A stretch of DNA of 24,656 nt from Actinomyces sp. (GTDB lineage Bacteria > Actinomycetota > Actinomycetes > Actinomycetales > Actinomycetaceae), in the NCBI RefSeq assembly GCF_030530635.1, contig NZ_JAUMUL010000053.1, positions 1-24,656 on the forward strand. Direction: 5' to 3'. Shown piece by piece: positions 1-7,135 of this stretch (the first letter of the stretch is position 1; each line of letters begins with the position of its first letter). The notes beneath the pieces were generated by a model that had not been told where the DNA came from, searched no databases, and worked only from the letters and a program-made list of their open reading frames with translations. The position numbers were made by a program, and so were the translations under genes.

Positions 1-51
1 GACAGCTCACACTCGGGGCGGAAAGACCTCCCCAGACCCCTCCCGCCAAGC

Positions 52-57
52 TACACT
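52..57 (+). promoter_or_regulatory. Candidate -10 element for ppgK
   Basis: The hexamer TACACT fits the actinobacterial -10 pattern TANNNT and lies 29 bases before the ppgK start codon, leaving room for a short leader with a ribosome binding site. No convincing -35 hexamer is visible upstream, so this is a weak call based on position and consensus only. Confidence 0.35.
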
Positions 58-86
58 CGAGCTACACAACGCTAAGGGGGAGCACG

Positions 87-842
87 ATGACGTCAGTGGC
101 ATGTGGGATCGATATCGGAGGCTCGGGCATAAAGGGAGCCCGAGTCGATCTCGATACGGGAGAGTTCATCGGAGACCGGATCCGGATTGTGACGCCGCAA
201 CCATCCACACCGGAGGCGGTGGCAGATGTATGTCTGCAGGTCCTGGACGGCCTGGGCGTCAGTTCCAACGTTCCGGTGGGCGTCGCGCTGCCGGCCCCGA
301 TCGTCCACGGCAGGGTCCCGTTCATGGCGAACTTGGATGCCTCCTGGGTTGGAGTAGATCTCAACGAACTCATGCCCGTTCGGCTCGGTAGGCCGGTCAC
401 CGCCCTCAACGATGCCGATGCCGCGGGACTGGCCGAGGTCGCCTTCGGCGCGGCTAAGGGCGTCGCCGGCACGGTGATCGTGACGACGTTAGGAACGGGT
501 ATCGGGTCCGCGATCGTTGTCAACGGTGTACTGGTGCCGAACACGGAGCTCGGACACCTCGAGATCGACGGCTATGACGCGGAGAAGCGTGCATCCTCCG
601 GACAGAAGGAACAGCAGGATCTGTCGTGGAAGAAATGGGCTAAGCGCCTTCAACGCTATTATTCACACGTCGAGATGCTGTTCTCGCCCGACCTGTTCGT
701 GGTTGGCGGGGGAGTGTCGAAGAAGCACGAGAAGTTCCTCCCGCGGTTGGATTTGAAGACTCCGATCGTGCCTGCGCAATTGCTCAACACGGCGGGTATC
801 GTCGGTGCGGCCTATCAAGCCGCTCGGGAACAACGAGAGTGA
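87..842 (+). CDS. ppgK: Polyphosphate glucokinase (ROK-type)
   Basis: This 251-residue protein belongs to the actinobacterial polyphosphate/ATP glucokinases, which phosphorylate cytosolic glucose to glucose 6-phosphate using polyphosphate as donor. Visible features are the N-terminal phosphate-binding loop GIDIGGSGIKGA (residues 7-18), an NDADAAGLAE segment carrying the likely catalytic Asp, a second phosphate loop TLGTGIGSA, a GHLE motif and a C-terminal VVGGGVS segment. Length matches the family (about 250-270). The ATG at 87 has the purine-rich site AAGGGGG 6 bases upstream, which fixes the start. The next gene starts 71 bases after the stop if its leaderless start is correct, and a hairpin at 886-900 lies between them. 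Family assignment is secure; actual donor preference (polyphosphate or ATP) cannot be read from sequence by eye. Confidence 0.9.
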   Translation: MTSVACGIDIGGSGIKGARVDLDTGEFIGDRIRIVTPQPSTPEAVADVCLQVLDGLGVSSNVPVGVALPAPIVHGRVPFMANLDASWVGVDLNELMPVRLGRPVTALNDADAAGLAEVAFGAAKGVAGTVIVTTLGTGIGSAIVVNGVLVPNTELGHLEIDGYDAEKRASSGQKEQQDLSWKKWAKRLQRYYSHVEMLFSPDLFVVGGGVSKKHEKFLPRLDLKTPIVPAQLLNTAGIVGAAYQAAREQRE

Positions 843-885
843 GACCCGAAGGAGGCACCTCATCGGCGGTGGCTTTCGAAGGCTA

Positions 886-900
886 CCGGCTCGAAGCCGG
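886..900. repeat. Short perfect hairpin upstream of NifX-like gene
   Basis: CCGGCT and AGCCGG form a perfect 6-bp inverted repeat around a CGA loop. It abuts the candidate -10 hexamer at 902-907 and lacks a T-run. It could be an operator in the promoter of the following gene or a weak terminator of ppgK; the sequence does not decide. Confidence 0.4.
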
Positions 901-901
901 C

Positions 902-907
902 TACGCT
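902..907 (+). promoter_or_regulatory. Leaderless-type -10 element (start 914)
   Basis: TACGCT fits TANNNT and ends 6 bases before the GTG at 914. This spacing would place the transcription start at or next to the start codon. The same hexamer and spacing precede the genes at 8664 and 16443. Confidence 0.55.
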
Positions 908-913
908 GGTGGC

Positions 914-1318
914 GTGAGCCAGGTAGATAGTAACGCCCAGCCCGTCGAGCACACTGCAGCCACGGTCCTCGTACCCGTCACGGCGAGCGCAGAAGTCGAA
1001 CCCCGATTCGGGCGCGCCCCTCGTGTAGCCGTGGCGAAAGTACTGAAAGACCGGATTATCGACTGGCAGGAGTACGCCGTCGGTTGGGATGCCGCTCACA
1101 GCGGCGGTACCGAGGGTTCACACCACGCTCGGATCGTCAGGTTCTTGCGAGCACATAACGTAGACACCATTGTTGCCGAGCACATGGGTGCCGGTATGGT
1201 GCGGGTCGTAGGACGCATGGGGATCCGGCTCCTGGCGACCCCCGGTGGTGATGCGCGCGCGGCCGTATTGGCAGCACTGGCCGGCGGGCCGGCGGAAGAC
1301 CAGTTAGATCGGCGTTAA
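914..1318 (+). CDS. NifB/NifX-fold (dinitrogenase cofactor-like) small protein
   Basis: From the GTG at 914 this is a 134-residue protein with one domain of the NifX/NafY/NifB C-terminal type. The pattern is a first strand TVLVPVT, a conserved FGRAP turn, then a strand-helix run with VDTIVAEHMGAGMVRVV and a closing IRLLATPGGDARAAV. Such proteins bind iron-sulfur or iron-molybdenum clusters in nitrogen-fixing bacteria. No nif genes are present here and many non-fixers carry stand-alone copies of unknown role, so cluster binding is a family expectation only. The reading frame also opens at GTG 839, overlapping the ppgK stop, but the extra 25 residues look non-conserved and a TANNNT -10 sits exactly upstream of 914, so 914 is preferred. 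Confidence 0.75.
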   Translation: MSQVDSNAQPVEHTAATVLVPVTASAEVEPRFGRAPRVAVAKVLKDRIIDWQEYAVGWDAAHSGGTEGSHHARIVRFLRAHNVDTIVAEHMGAGMVRVVGRMGIRLLATPGGDARAAVLAALAGGPAEDQLDRR

Positions 1319-1350
1319 TCGACGTCGGTAGACCCAGGAGCCAGCGGGGA

Positions 1351-1397
1351 ACGGAGCCGGGCGGTCGCATTCTCGGTCTGCGACGGCCCGGCTCCGT
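1351..1397. terminator. Bidirectional hairpin terminator between convergent genes
   Basis: Two 19-base arms (1351-1369 and 1379-1397) pair with a single G-G mismatch at 1363/1385 around a 9-base loop. It lies between the stop of the NifX-like gene (plus) and the stop of deoD (minus), the expected place for a shared terminator. There is no T-run on either side, as is common in GC-rich actinobacteria. Confidence 0.8.
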
Positions 1398-1456
1398 ACC
1401 TACTGTGCGTCCGTCGTGGGGCTGTGTGCTGGGGTAGGGCGACGGGCAGATGACGA

Positions 1457-2173
1457 TCAGCTGAGCGCTGCAGCAACCGCTAGCTTGAGTGAGTCCTGGA
1501 AACGAGTCTCACGCTCGGAGGCGCTCATGTCGCCGGAGTGGTCGAGCAAGTGGTCGGAGATCGTCAGCACAGCCAGTGCCTGCTTACCGAATTCGGCGGC
1601 TACTCCATAAAGGGCCGCCGCTTCCATCTCGGCGCACAGTGTGCCGTAGGCGGCCAGACGCTTGGTCTGTCCTTCGGGGGTGAAATAGAAGTGGTCCCGG
1701 GAGATGATGGTGCCGGCGTGCATACGCTCGCCAAGCCCAGCCTCGATGCCTGCCCGGTAGGCAGCAGCTGCCAAGTGGAAGTCAGCGACGGCGGCGAAAT
1801 TGACGCCGGGGATGCGCAGTTGATTCATCGCGGAGTCGGTGTGAGCGCCCGTGGCGATCACTACATCTCCAACATGCACCTGTTCACCGATGCCTCCGGC
1901 AGTCCCCACTCGAATAATTCGCTCCACTCCGTACTGGCTGAACAACTCGGTTGCATAGATGGAGAAGGATGGCTGACCCATGCCCGAACCCATCACGGAC
2001 AGAGGCTTGCCGCTGACGGTGCCGGTGAAGCCGAGCATGCCGCGTACGTCGGTCACCAGACGGGCGTCAGCCATAAGGCTCTCTGCGATGCGCTGCGCGC
2101 GGCGCGGATCGCCAGGCATGAGTACTGCAGGGGCGAAGTCGCCGGGTTCGGCGGAGATGTGAGGAGTGGCCAT
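1457..2173 (-). CDS. deoD: Purine nucleoside phosphorylase, DeoD type
   Basis: This 238-residue protein closely resembles hexameric DeoD of enterobacteria (239 residues in E. coli). It phosphorolyses purine (deoxy)nucleosides to free base and (deoxy)ribose 1-phosphate in purine salvage. Conserved blocks are the MATPHISAEPGDFA start, VLMPGDPRRA (phosphate site), VRGMLGFTG, GSGMGQPS, IIRVGTAGG, EMEAAALYGVA (ribose/base contacts) and TISDHLL, which holds the catalytic Asp equivalent to E. coli Asp204. The ATG at 2173 has an AAAGGA site 6 bases upstream and matches the family N-terminus exactly; the frame stays open further upstream but those residues are not conserved. It is convergent with the upstream gene and divergent from the transporter. 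Confidence 0.95.
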   Translation of the reverse strand: MATPHISAEPGDFAPAVLMPGDPRRAQRIAESLMADARLVTDVRGMLGFTGTVSGKPLSVMGSGMGQPSFSIYATELFSQYGVERIIRVGTAGGIGEQVHVGDVVIATGAHTDSAMNQLRIPGVNFAAVADFHLAAAAYRAGIEAGLGERMHAGTIISRDHFYFTPEGQTKRLAAYGTLCAEMEAAALYGVAAEFGKQALAVLTISDHLLDHSGDMSASERETRFQDSLKLAVAAALS

Positions 2174-2511
2174 GGTTGTCCTTTCGAAGGTCCGTTCACC
2201 TGTTGCGCCTTTGGAAGTGTGTCCGCTGAACCCAACATCCGGAAAGCGCAACGTGCCAGTCTTGCACATCCCCACCCGGTTGCAAGTCGGGAAGGCGCAA
2301 TAGGTGCTCACACGAAACATTGGTGCGCTACCTGCACCGACGCGCTCGGCATGGGTGTGATCGGCCGCCGTTGGGCTTGTTGAAGGCGTCCGCATGGCGG
2401 GACGTGGTATGCGGACATCCTTGCTGCGACTATCGTCCTAGTGGTTCCATGCCTGTGCGCACTGCACCGGCGGCCGGTGACGCCGGCACCCCACAACCCG
2501 GAAGGACTTTG
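2174..2511. promoter_or_regulatory. Divergent promoter region, deoD / metP-like, with repeated TTGCGCCTT motif
   Basis: This 338-base gap has no convincing gene. It holds an inverted pair of TTGCGCCTT (2204-2212) and AAGGCGCAA (2292-2300), with a near copy AAAGCGCAA at 2243-2251. The arms GTTGCGCCTTT (2202-2212) and AAAGCGCAAC (2243-2252) can pair with one bulged C. A separate inverted repeat CTTGCA/TGCAAG spans 2261-2286. A TATCGT hexamer at 2431-2436 could be the -10 of the transporter. Which regulator, if any, binds is not visible. Confidence 0.4.
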
Positions 2512-4089
2512 ATGGCATCCAGCCCCGGATCCTCACCCGCAGCACAGATGCCCGCGCGCGAGCAGTGGAGCGGGCAGCTCGGATTCCTCATGGCCGCGAT
2601 CGGATCCGCGATTGGCCTGGGTAACATCTGGCGCTTTCCCGGCACCGCCTACAACAACGGCGGGGGCGCCTTCATGGTTCCCTACATCATCGCGCTGCTG
2701 CTTACCGGCCTTCCCGTGCTCTTCCTCGACTACGCGCTCGGGCACCGCTTCCGCGGATCCGCCCCGGCGGTATTCCGGCGAGTCTCCAAACGATTCGAAT
2801 GGCTCGGCTGGTGGCAGGTCTTCATCTGCTTCGTCATCATGACCTACTACGCGGTGGTCGTGGCCTGGGCCTTGCGCTACACGCTGTTCTCGGTCAACAC
2901 AGCCTGGGGTGACGATGCCGCCGGATTCTTCAGCGAGTACATCGGCCAGACCACACTCGCCGATTCCTCGACCCCCGTCTACTCGCCGGTTCCGATTCTG
3001 GGAGTTGTGATTCCACTCCTGCTGGTATGGGCCTTCGGCATCTTCGTCGTGGCCCGCGGCGTGTCACGGGGAGTCGAGCGGGCCAACCGGGTGTTCCTGC
3101 CCGTGCTGGTGGTCATGTTCATCATTCTGGTGGTACGGGCGATCCTGCTTCCGGGAGCCACCGATGGGCTCAACACCCTATTCACCCCGGATTGGAGCCG
3201 GCTGACCGATCACACGGTATGGGTGGCGGCCTTCGGGCAGATCTTCTTCTCACTGTCCATCGGCTTCGGGATCATGCTCACGTACGCCTCCTACCTCAAG
3301 CGCCGCTCCAACCTGGTGGGAACAGGTTTCACCGCAGCCTTCGCCAACTCGTCCTTCGAGATTCTCTCGGGTATCGGTGTATTCGCCACGCTTGGCTTCA
3401 TGGCCCACGTCGAGGGCGTGGCAGTGGCCGACTTGGAGGGCATACAGGGCGTCGGCCTGGCATTCATCACCTTCCCGACGGTCATCTCCGAGATGCCGGG
3501 CGGTGCCGTATTCGGGGTCCTGTTCTTCGCCTCCTTCTCAATGGCGGGCCTGACCTCCTTCATCTCCATTTTGCAGGTTGTCACCCCGGCGATCGGAGAG
3601 AAGCTCGGTTGGTCCAACGGCAAGGCGACCTTGGCTGCGGGCCTGCCCAGTGCGACACTGTCGCTGGTGCTGTTCGGAACCGCATCCGGCCTATGGGATC
3701 TGGACATTGTCGACGCGTACATCAACTACATCGGCGTGGTCGGATCCGCGATCGTCATGTGCATCGGCGTCGGTCTGGTGCTGCGCCGTCTCAAGGAGTT
3801 GCAACGCCATCTGAATCTCGTTTCCGACACCCGGATCATTGGCGGCTGGTGGCGGATCCTCGTCTCCATCGTCGCTCCGGTGCTACTGGGGTACATGTTC
3901 GTCCAGAATGTCTGGTCGTATGTGATCGACGGCTACGACGAGTACTCCGCCGGGCTCCAGGGGGTCTTCGGATGGGGCACGATCTTCCTCGTCGTCGTCG
4001 CCACGGCGGTATTCACGTTGATGCCCTGGCGCACCCCGGTTGACGACTACCTCCCCCTCGATCTGGACGTGCTCGAGGAGGTGAAGTGA
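2512..4089 (+). CDS. metP: Neurotransmitter:sodium symporter family transporter, MetP-like
   Basis: A 525-residue polytopic membrane protein of the bacterial NSS/SNF family, with about 11-12 hydrophobic segments. The diagnostic first helix reads GFLMAAIGSAIGLGNIWRFP (residues 24-43), containing the unwound sodium/substrate site of LeuT-like transporters; a FLDYALGHR segment and a GFGIMLTYASYL helix follow. It should import an amino acid with sodium. The small gene starting 1 base after its stop resembles MetS, the partner of the methionine/alanine importer MetP of Corynebacterium glutamicum, so methionine or alanine is the best guess for the substrate. The ATG at 2512 has GGAAGGA just upstream; an earlier in-frame ATG at 2449 lacks such a site. 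The symbol is assigned by analogy and context. Confidence 0.88.
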   Translation: MASSPGSSPAAQMPAREQWSGQLGFLMAAIGSAIGLGNIWRFPGTAYNNGGGAFMVPYIIALLLTGLPVLFLDYALGHRFRGSAPAVFRRVSKRFEWLGWWQVFICFVIMTYYAVVVAWALRYTLFSVNTAWGDDAAGFFSEYIGQTTLADSSTPVYSPVPILGVVIPLLLVWAFGIFVVARGVSRGVERANRVFLPVLVVMFIILVVRAILLPGATDGLNTLFTPDWSRLTDHTVWVAAFGQIFFSLSIGFGIMLTYASYLKRRSNLVGTGFTAAFANSSFEILSGIGVFATLGFMAHVEGVAVADLEGIQGVGLAFITFPTVISEMPGGAVFGVLFFASFSMAGLTSFISILQVVTPAIGEKLGWSNGKATLAAGLPSATLSLVLFGTASGLWDLDIVDAYINYIGVVGSAIVMCIGVGLVLRRLKELQRHLNLVSDTRIIGGWWRILVSIVAPVLLGYMFVQNVWSYVIDGYDEYSAGLQGVFGWGTIFLVVVATAVFTLMPWRTPVDDYLPLDLDVLEEVK

Positions 4090-4090
4090 G

Positions 4091-4264
4091 ATGACCGGAG
4101 AGGCAATCGCTGTCATGCTCGTAGCGATCGTCATCATCTGGGGCGGTCTGGCGGTGTCCGTTACCGCTCTGGTGGTGCGGGGGCGCCGCGAGGATGTCGA
4201 TGCCCGTGAGGCCGCACTCGCCGCAGCCCACGAGCACCTCAGGAACCCGCAGGACGCATCGTGA
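4091..4264 (+). CDS. metS: MetS-like small subunit of methionine/alanine NSS importer
   Basis: This 57-residue gene begins 1 base after the transporter stop, with a GGAGG site at 4076-4080. Residues 5-29 form one hydrophobic segment (AIAVMLVAIVIIWGGLAVSVTA core), followed by the positive RGRR and a charged, Ala-rich tail. This is the layout of the MetS family: short single-pass proteins encoded directly after MetP-type NSS transporters and needed for transport in Corynebacterium. Size, topology and position all agree; no enzymatic domain is possible at this length. It is short enough to be missed by gene callers with a 60-codon cutoff. Confidence 0.85.
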   Translation: MTGEAIAVMLVAIVIIWGGLAVSVTALVVRGRREDVDAREAALAAAHEHLRNPQDAS

Positions 4265-4326
4265 CCGTAGCCGGCATTCCTCCGGTAGCCGAGTCCGGTT
4301 CCGCACTGACGCGAGCGTAAGACACA

Positions 4327-5148
4327 ATGCACCCCATGCCCTCGACTTCACACACGTCGCCAACGGTTGTTTCGGCGCCCCCCCGGCTCGTCGCCTTCGA
4401 CTTGGACGGGACGCTCGCCCCGTCCAAGTCGCCAATGCCCGAGCCCATGGCAGCGGCGTTGCGCGCCCTGCTTGATGCCGTGCCCGTCTGTATCATCTCG
4501 GGAGGTCAGATCGGGCAGTTCCATGACCAGGTGCTTTCGCGGCTGAATGCGGACGATCAGCAGCTGCGAAGGCTTCATCTCATACCCACCTGTGGTACCC
4601 GTTACTATGTGTACGATTCCGGCGAGGGGAACTGGCGCCTCATCTACGCCAATGATCTGACACCCGCCCAGGGGCAGCGTGCCTGCGAGGTGGTGGAGTC
4701 CCAGGCCCGGCGTCTGGGATTGTGGGAGGAGCACACCTGGGGCCCGGTACTGGAGGACCGCGGCAGCCAGATCACGTTCTCCGCTCTGGGGCAGGAGGCC
4801 CCTTTGGATGCCAAGCAGGCATGGGACCCCACCGGGGAGAAGAAGGGACGTCTGCGCGACGCCGTCGCAGCCCTGCTGCCCGATCTGGAGATCCGTTCCG
4901 GCGGCTCCACCAGCGTGGACATCACGCGCAAGGGCGTTGACAAGGCGTACGGCATGACAAGACTGTCCGAGGTGACCGGTATTCGGCTCGAGCAGATGCT
5001 ATTTGTGGGGGATCGGCTGGACCCCGAGGGGAACGACTATCCGGTCAAGGCCCTGGGGGTGCCTTGCCGGGCCGTCGATACTTGGGAGGAAACCGCCGCT
5101 CTGGTCACCGACCTGGCCGCGCGCCTCGCTGCGAGGGATCGGAGCTGA
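4327..5148 (+). CDS. HAD-IIB phosphatase, phosphomannomutase-like
   Basis: A 273-residue cytosolic HAD-superfamily protein. Motif I is FDLDGT with nucleophile Asp25 and acid/base Asp27; motif II is IISGG (residues 56-60); a Lys in TRKGVDKAYGM (about 202-206) is motif III; motif IV is FVGDRLDPEGNDYP (226-239). The GDR..GGND-like ending resembles eukaryotic-type phosphomannomutase and related sugar-phosphate phosphatases. The substrate is probably a hexose phosphate or similar, but this is not determined. Start choice lies between ATG 4327 and ATG 4336; neither has a good ribosome site, and a CACAAT hexamer at 4323-4328 would suit a leaderless start at 4336. A metallophosphoesterase gene follows within 6 bases, implying co-transcription. 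Confidence 0.82.
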   Translation: MHPMPSTSHTSPTVVSAPPRLVAFDLDGTLAPSKSPMPEPMAAALRALLDAVPVCIISGGQIGQFHDQVLSRLNADDQQLRRLHLIPTCGTRYYVYDSGEGNWRLIYANDLTPAQGQRACEVVESQARRLGLWEEHTWGPVLEDRGSQITFSALGQEAPLDAKQAWDPTGEKKGRLRDAVAALLPDLEIRSGGSTSVDITRKGVDKAYGMTRLSEVTGIRLEQMLFVGDRLDPEGNDYPVKALGVPCRAVDTWEETAALVTDLAARLAARDRS

Positions 5149-5153
5149 CCGGC

Positions 5154-6971
5154 GTGCCGATGGCTATTGGGCGCGTGCGGGACGTGCTTAACGGCGGTTT
5201 CGGCAGCCTGGGTGCGGATGTAAGGCGCTGGTGGCGCACACGTACCGATCGTTTCCGCCGGTACGTGTGTACGGCCGTGCTGCTGGCGGTCAGCGCAGTC
5301 GCCTCACTGGCTGTAGGAGTGTCGACCGCGACTGCGTCCTCTCCTCTCGGCCCGCATGAAGCGACCTGGTCCGTCACCCTGGACTCCACGCTGACCGTCG
5401 ATCTCGGTCCGCTCGGATCCGTCACCATGGATTCGCCGGCAGGTCCGCTCGGTGTCGAGGTGATTGTCGGTGAGATTCCGGGTGATCCTGATCCCGACGC
5501 CGTATCCGCTGAAACACTCGGCCAGGCGTTGAGTTCCGACGGCGCCGCCTACGTGGCACTGATCACCCATCCGAACTTGACGATTGAACGTGGTCTGCGC
5601 GCCCTGGCGGACGACGCTCTGCGCCGTGCCGGACTGATCGAGTCGGTGCTGCTGTGCTTGGTGACGGCCAGGCGTCTGGCGGGTCTGCGGCTGAGCCGCC
5701 GCATGCACCGCCTGCCCCGGGCCGCCACATCGCTGCTGGGAGCCACCGCTGCCGCGGTTGCGATCGCCGTCGTCGTCCCGGCGGTGCGTACCGGCCCGGA
5801 GACGGGCACGCGGCTGGAGGTCCTGGCCGGGACTCCCGTCGCTGATGCCCGCCTGTCCGGTAGGGTCGCCGACATCGTGCGGGCCTACGGCGGCCGCGTC
5901 TCAGATTTCCTGGAGGAGAACACCGCCTTTTACGAGGCGGCGGACAACAATCTGAGGACGGCGTGGCAGGCCTCAGCCGCCGTTGACGGAGCCGTGGATG
6001 TAACCGCCGCAGATTCGGCCGTGGACGAGGAGGCCATCGCCGTTGCCTTCGAAGCGGTCTCCGCCCGCGGCACGACGCCTTTATCTATGCCTGGCCCGGT
6101 TGACGCGGCCTCCGGGACCGCGGCACCTGGAGACGGCACGACCGGAACCGTGACGCCGGCAGGCGGGCAGGCCCCCGAGGCCTCCGTTCCTGTTAGCGGC
6201 ACCTGGGCCGTCAACCAGGAGAAGACCACCACCGCCGTGCTGTCCACTGACCTGCATTGCAACCTCGACGTTATCGCCTTCACCGGTCTGCTGGACGAAC
6301 TCGTCGGTGCCGACGTGCACATGGACGACGGCGACCTGACAATGACCGGCAGCCGGCCCGAGTCGATCTGCGTGGATGCACTGTCGAATGCCGTGCCCGC
6401 CGGCGTCGCCAGGATCGCCACCCTCGGCAACCACGACTCCGACTCGACGGCGGAGCGGTTGCGCGCCCAGGGTTGGATCGTCACTGACGGCACAATGCAG
6501 GAGGTAGCCGGACTCACCGTGTTGGGTGACGTCGACCCGGACCGCACCTCCGCCGGCGGAACCGTTCAACGCGGTGCCGAGAATGCTGCTGAGCTTGGAG
6601 CGCGCCTCGCCGACACATCCTGCCGGGCGGCGCAGGCGGGCCGCCGGGCCGATGTCGTGCTCATCCATCAGCCCTACACCTTCGGCCCACTGATTGCTAA
6701 CGGCTGTGCTCCGCTGCTGCTTGCGGGGCACGTCCACCAGGAACGCGGTATTACCACCACCGCCGGAGGCAACCTCGAGGTGACCCAGTTGGTCTCCGGG
6801 GCAGGCAAGGGCGGCACCTCGATCGGTGAGGTCACCGAGGACGCCTACCTGCATGTGCTGGCCTTCAACTCCGACGGCGACCTTGTCGCCTGGCGCACCG
6901 TCACCCTGCACACGGACGCCTCCGTGACCGTGGGCGCCTGGCAGCCGATACCCGGAGCTCAGGAGTCTTAA
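5154..6971 (+). CDS. Membrane-anchored calcineurin-like metallophosphoesterase
   Basis: From the GTG at 5154 (GGAG 9 bases upstream) this is a 605-residue protein. The C-terminal third holds the full metallophosphoesterase motif series: STDLHC (Asp366, His368), DDGDLT (about 391-396), GNHDS (425-429), LIHQP (His505) and AGHVHQ (524-529). These are the ligands of a two-metal phosphoesterase centre. The N-terminal 350 residues are different: a basic segment and hydrophobic stretch at about 39-60, a Ser/Gly-rich part, a second hydrophobic stretch at about 193-211, then a Thr/Ala/Pro-rich linker at about 303-350. The catalytic domain is probably held at the membrane, and may face outward, but topology is uncertain. 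The substrate is unknown. It lies 5 bases after the HAD gene. Confidence 0.8.
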   Translation: MPMAIGRVRDVLNGGFGSLGADVRRWWRTRTDRFRRYVCTAVLLAVSAVASLAVGVSTATASSPLGPHEATWSVTLDSTLTVDLGPLGSVTMDSPAGPLGVEVIVGEIPGDPDPDAVSAETLGQALSSDGAAYVALITHPNLTIERGLRALADDALRRAGLIESVLLCLVTARRLAGLRLSRRMHRLPRAATSLLGATAAAVAIAVVVPAVRTGPETGTRLEVLAGTPVADARLSGRVADIVRAYGGRVSDFLEENTAFYEAADNNLRTAWQASAAVDGAVDVTAADSAVDEEAIAVAFEAVSARGTTPLSMPGPVDAASGTAAPGDGTTGTVTPAGGQAPEASVPVSGTWAVNQEKTTTAVLSTDLHCNLDVIAFTGLLDELVGADVHMDDGDLTMTGSRPESICVDALSNAVPAGVARIATLGNHDSDSTAERLRAQGWIVTDGTMQEVAGLTVLGDVDPDRTSAGGTVQRGAENAAELGARLADTSCRAAQAGRRADVVLIHQPYTFGPLIANGCAPLLLAGHVHQERGITTTAGGNLEVTQLVSGAGKGGTSIGEVTEDAYLHVLAFNSDGDLVAWRTVTLHTDASVTVGAWQPIPGAQES

Positions 6972-7010
6972 GGAACTGATAGCAGTTGCCCGGGGCAGAC
7001 CTGACACGAG

Positions 7011-7032
7011 TCACGCGCCGGCACCGGCGTGA
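7011..7032. terminator. GC-rich hairpin after metallophosphoesterase gene
   Basis: TCACGCGCCGG (7011-7021) and CCGGCGTGA (7024-7032) are complementary apart from one bulged G. It lies 40 bases after the metallophosphoesterase stop and has no T-run. A terminator role is inferred from position and stem strength. Confidence 0.45.
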
Positions 7033-7042
7033 CCAACACCCG

Positions 7043-7071
7043 TTCGACCTGCCATGGCGGTGAGGCACAAT
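7043..7071 (+). promoter_or_regulatory. Candidate promoter of VKOR-regulator genes
   Basis: TTCGAC at 7043-7048 and CACAAT at 7066-7071 are separated by 17 bases, matching the usual -35/-10 spacing though both hexamers deviate from consensus. It lies between the hairpin at 7011-7032 and the VKOR start at 7136. Confidence 0.3.
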
Positions 7072-7135
7072 GGGGATGCGCTCCGCAGCAGCCGGGGCGC
7101 GTTAGCACCGAGGGAGAGGCATAGGAGATCCGCCG

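Noticed and set aside
2350..2382. A 10-codon frame ending in Trp-Ala-Cys upstream of the metP-like gene, considered as an attenuation leader peptide.
   Set aside because: Only single Trp and Cys codons, no adjacent terminator/antiterminator pair, and no ribosome site.
1538..2383. A 281-codon open frame on the plus strand opposite deoD.
   Set aside because: It lies antisense to a strongly conserved gene and has no recognisable domain; long antisense frames are expected in GC-rich DNA.
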